From contig NW_026870532.1 of the NCBI RefSeq assembly GCF_963576545.1, forward strand, positions 682,001 through 746,000: DNA of 64,000 bases. Direction: 5' to 3'. Shown here piece by piece: positions 63,901 through 64,000 of the stretch. The notes under the pieces are model-generated. The model searched no databases, had not been told where the DNA came from, and saw only the letters and a program-made list of their open reading frames with translations. A program made the position numbers and the translations under genes. Within the stretch, counting starts at the first letter, position 1. The number at the start of each line of letters is the position of its first letter. This DNA comes from Limanda limanda. Its lineage: Eukaryota; Chordata; Actinopteri; Pleuronectiformes; Pleuronectidae.

Positions 63901-64000
63901 TCTCTTTCTCCTATGTGCTTTCATCCCTAACCCTAACCCTAACCCTTCCGAAAGTCGGAGAAGCTCAAGGATGGTACCGATCGATGCGCGCTACCCCATT

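Larger units (their letters stand above)
1..64000 (+). repeat. Two-monomer composite satellite array containing telomere-type blocks
   Basis: The entire window is a direct tandem array of type A (usually 163 bp) and type B (155 bp) monomers. Tiling from the GTGGGGG motif at 40 to the one at 63840 gives exactly 275 A and 123 B: 275x163 + 123x155, minus 11x6 for two-hexamer A units and 2x12 for one-hexamer A units, equals 63800. The exact closure argues that no other net indel or insertion is present. All units share one orientation. No inverted unit, mobile element or unique spacer was seen. Base composition is near balanced. The family is not one I recognise by name. It is typical of eukaryotic satellite DNA that carries embedded telomeric motifs, often subtelomeric or heterochromatic. 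Both array boundaries are outside the window. Confidence 0.97.
49104..64000 (+). repeat. Domain 4: right-hand subfamily of the array
   Basis: From 49084 to 63840 there are 62 A and 30 B units. B units start at 49267, 49911, 50392, 51036, 51517, 51835, 52316, 52634, 53115, 53759, 54077, 54721, 55365, 55683, 56327, 56645, 56963, 57607, 58251, 58895, 59213, 59694, 60338, 60656, 61137, 61455, 62099, 62417, 63224 and 63542. Its own marker variants include GTCGTTCGAC in B (for example near 49335, 53184, 57675, 58320), GATGCAGCC, GTCGGAAAAGC and, near the right end, GTACCTATCG (60929, 61728, 61891, 63816). Confidence 0.92.

Noticed and set aside
1..64000. CRISPR array (identical 45-bp boxes at regular spacing)
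   Set aside because: The intervals between boxes are about 110-118 bp and come in only two recurring sequences, so there are no unique spacers, and no cas genes are present.
1..64000. Centromeric satellite with a CENP-B box
   Set aside because: I looked for the TTCG....A..CGGG pattern on both strands and found no match in A or B. A centromeric role is not excluded but nothing supports it.
1..64000. tRNA, rRNA or snRNA-derived repeat
   Set aside because: No cloverleaf, internal A/B-box pair or rRNA-like segment was recognised in either monomer.

Overview
The whole 64 kb window is one uninterrupted, head-to-tail satellite DNA array. I see no convincing protein-coding gene, RNA gene, transposon or unique-sequence island, and neither edge of the array lies in the window. 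Two related monomers account for every base. Type A is normally 163 bp and carries a short telomere-type block, (CCCTAA)3 followed by CCC. Type B is 155 bp and has no telomeric block. Both begin with the same 45-bp box and end with a 78-bp segment in which A and B align without gaps at roughly 70-75% identity. Only the 40-bp (A) or 32-bp (B) piece between is unrelated.

I tiled positions 40 to 63840 by hand. The fit is exact with 275 A units and 123 B units, if 11 A units carry two CCCTAA hexamers (157 bp) and two carry one (151 bp). All units point the same way, with the C-rich telomeric strand on +. B units are never adjacent to each other.

Layout, in units that start at the shared box: 1-20462 is A-rich (98 A : 29 B) and contains a 4178-bp higher-order repeat in tandem. 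20463-31831 (47 A : 24 B) and 31832-41113 (38 A : 20 B) are largely two copies of a ~9-11 kb duplicated segment, each with two 2242-bp repeats. 41114-49103 is two exact-length copies of a 3995-bp repeat (15 A + 10 B each). 49104-64000 (62 A : 30 B) holds a distinct subfamily with 1606-bp repeats and a 4011-bp spaced duplication.

The organism is most likely a eukaryote with TTAGGG-type telomeres. That type occurs in vertebrates, many other animals, many fungi and several protist or algal groups, so the species cannot be named from this window. The array is probably subtelomeric or heterochromatic (inference). Long open frames exist only because A+B is 318 bp, a multiple of three. They are by-products of the repeat and are not annotated as genes.
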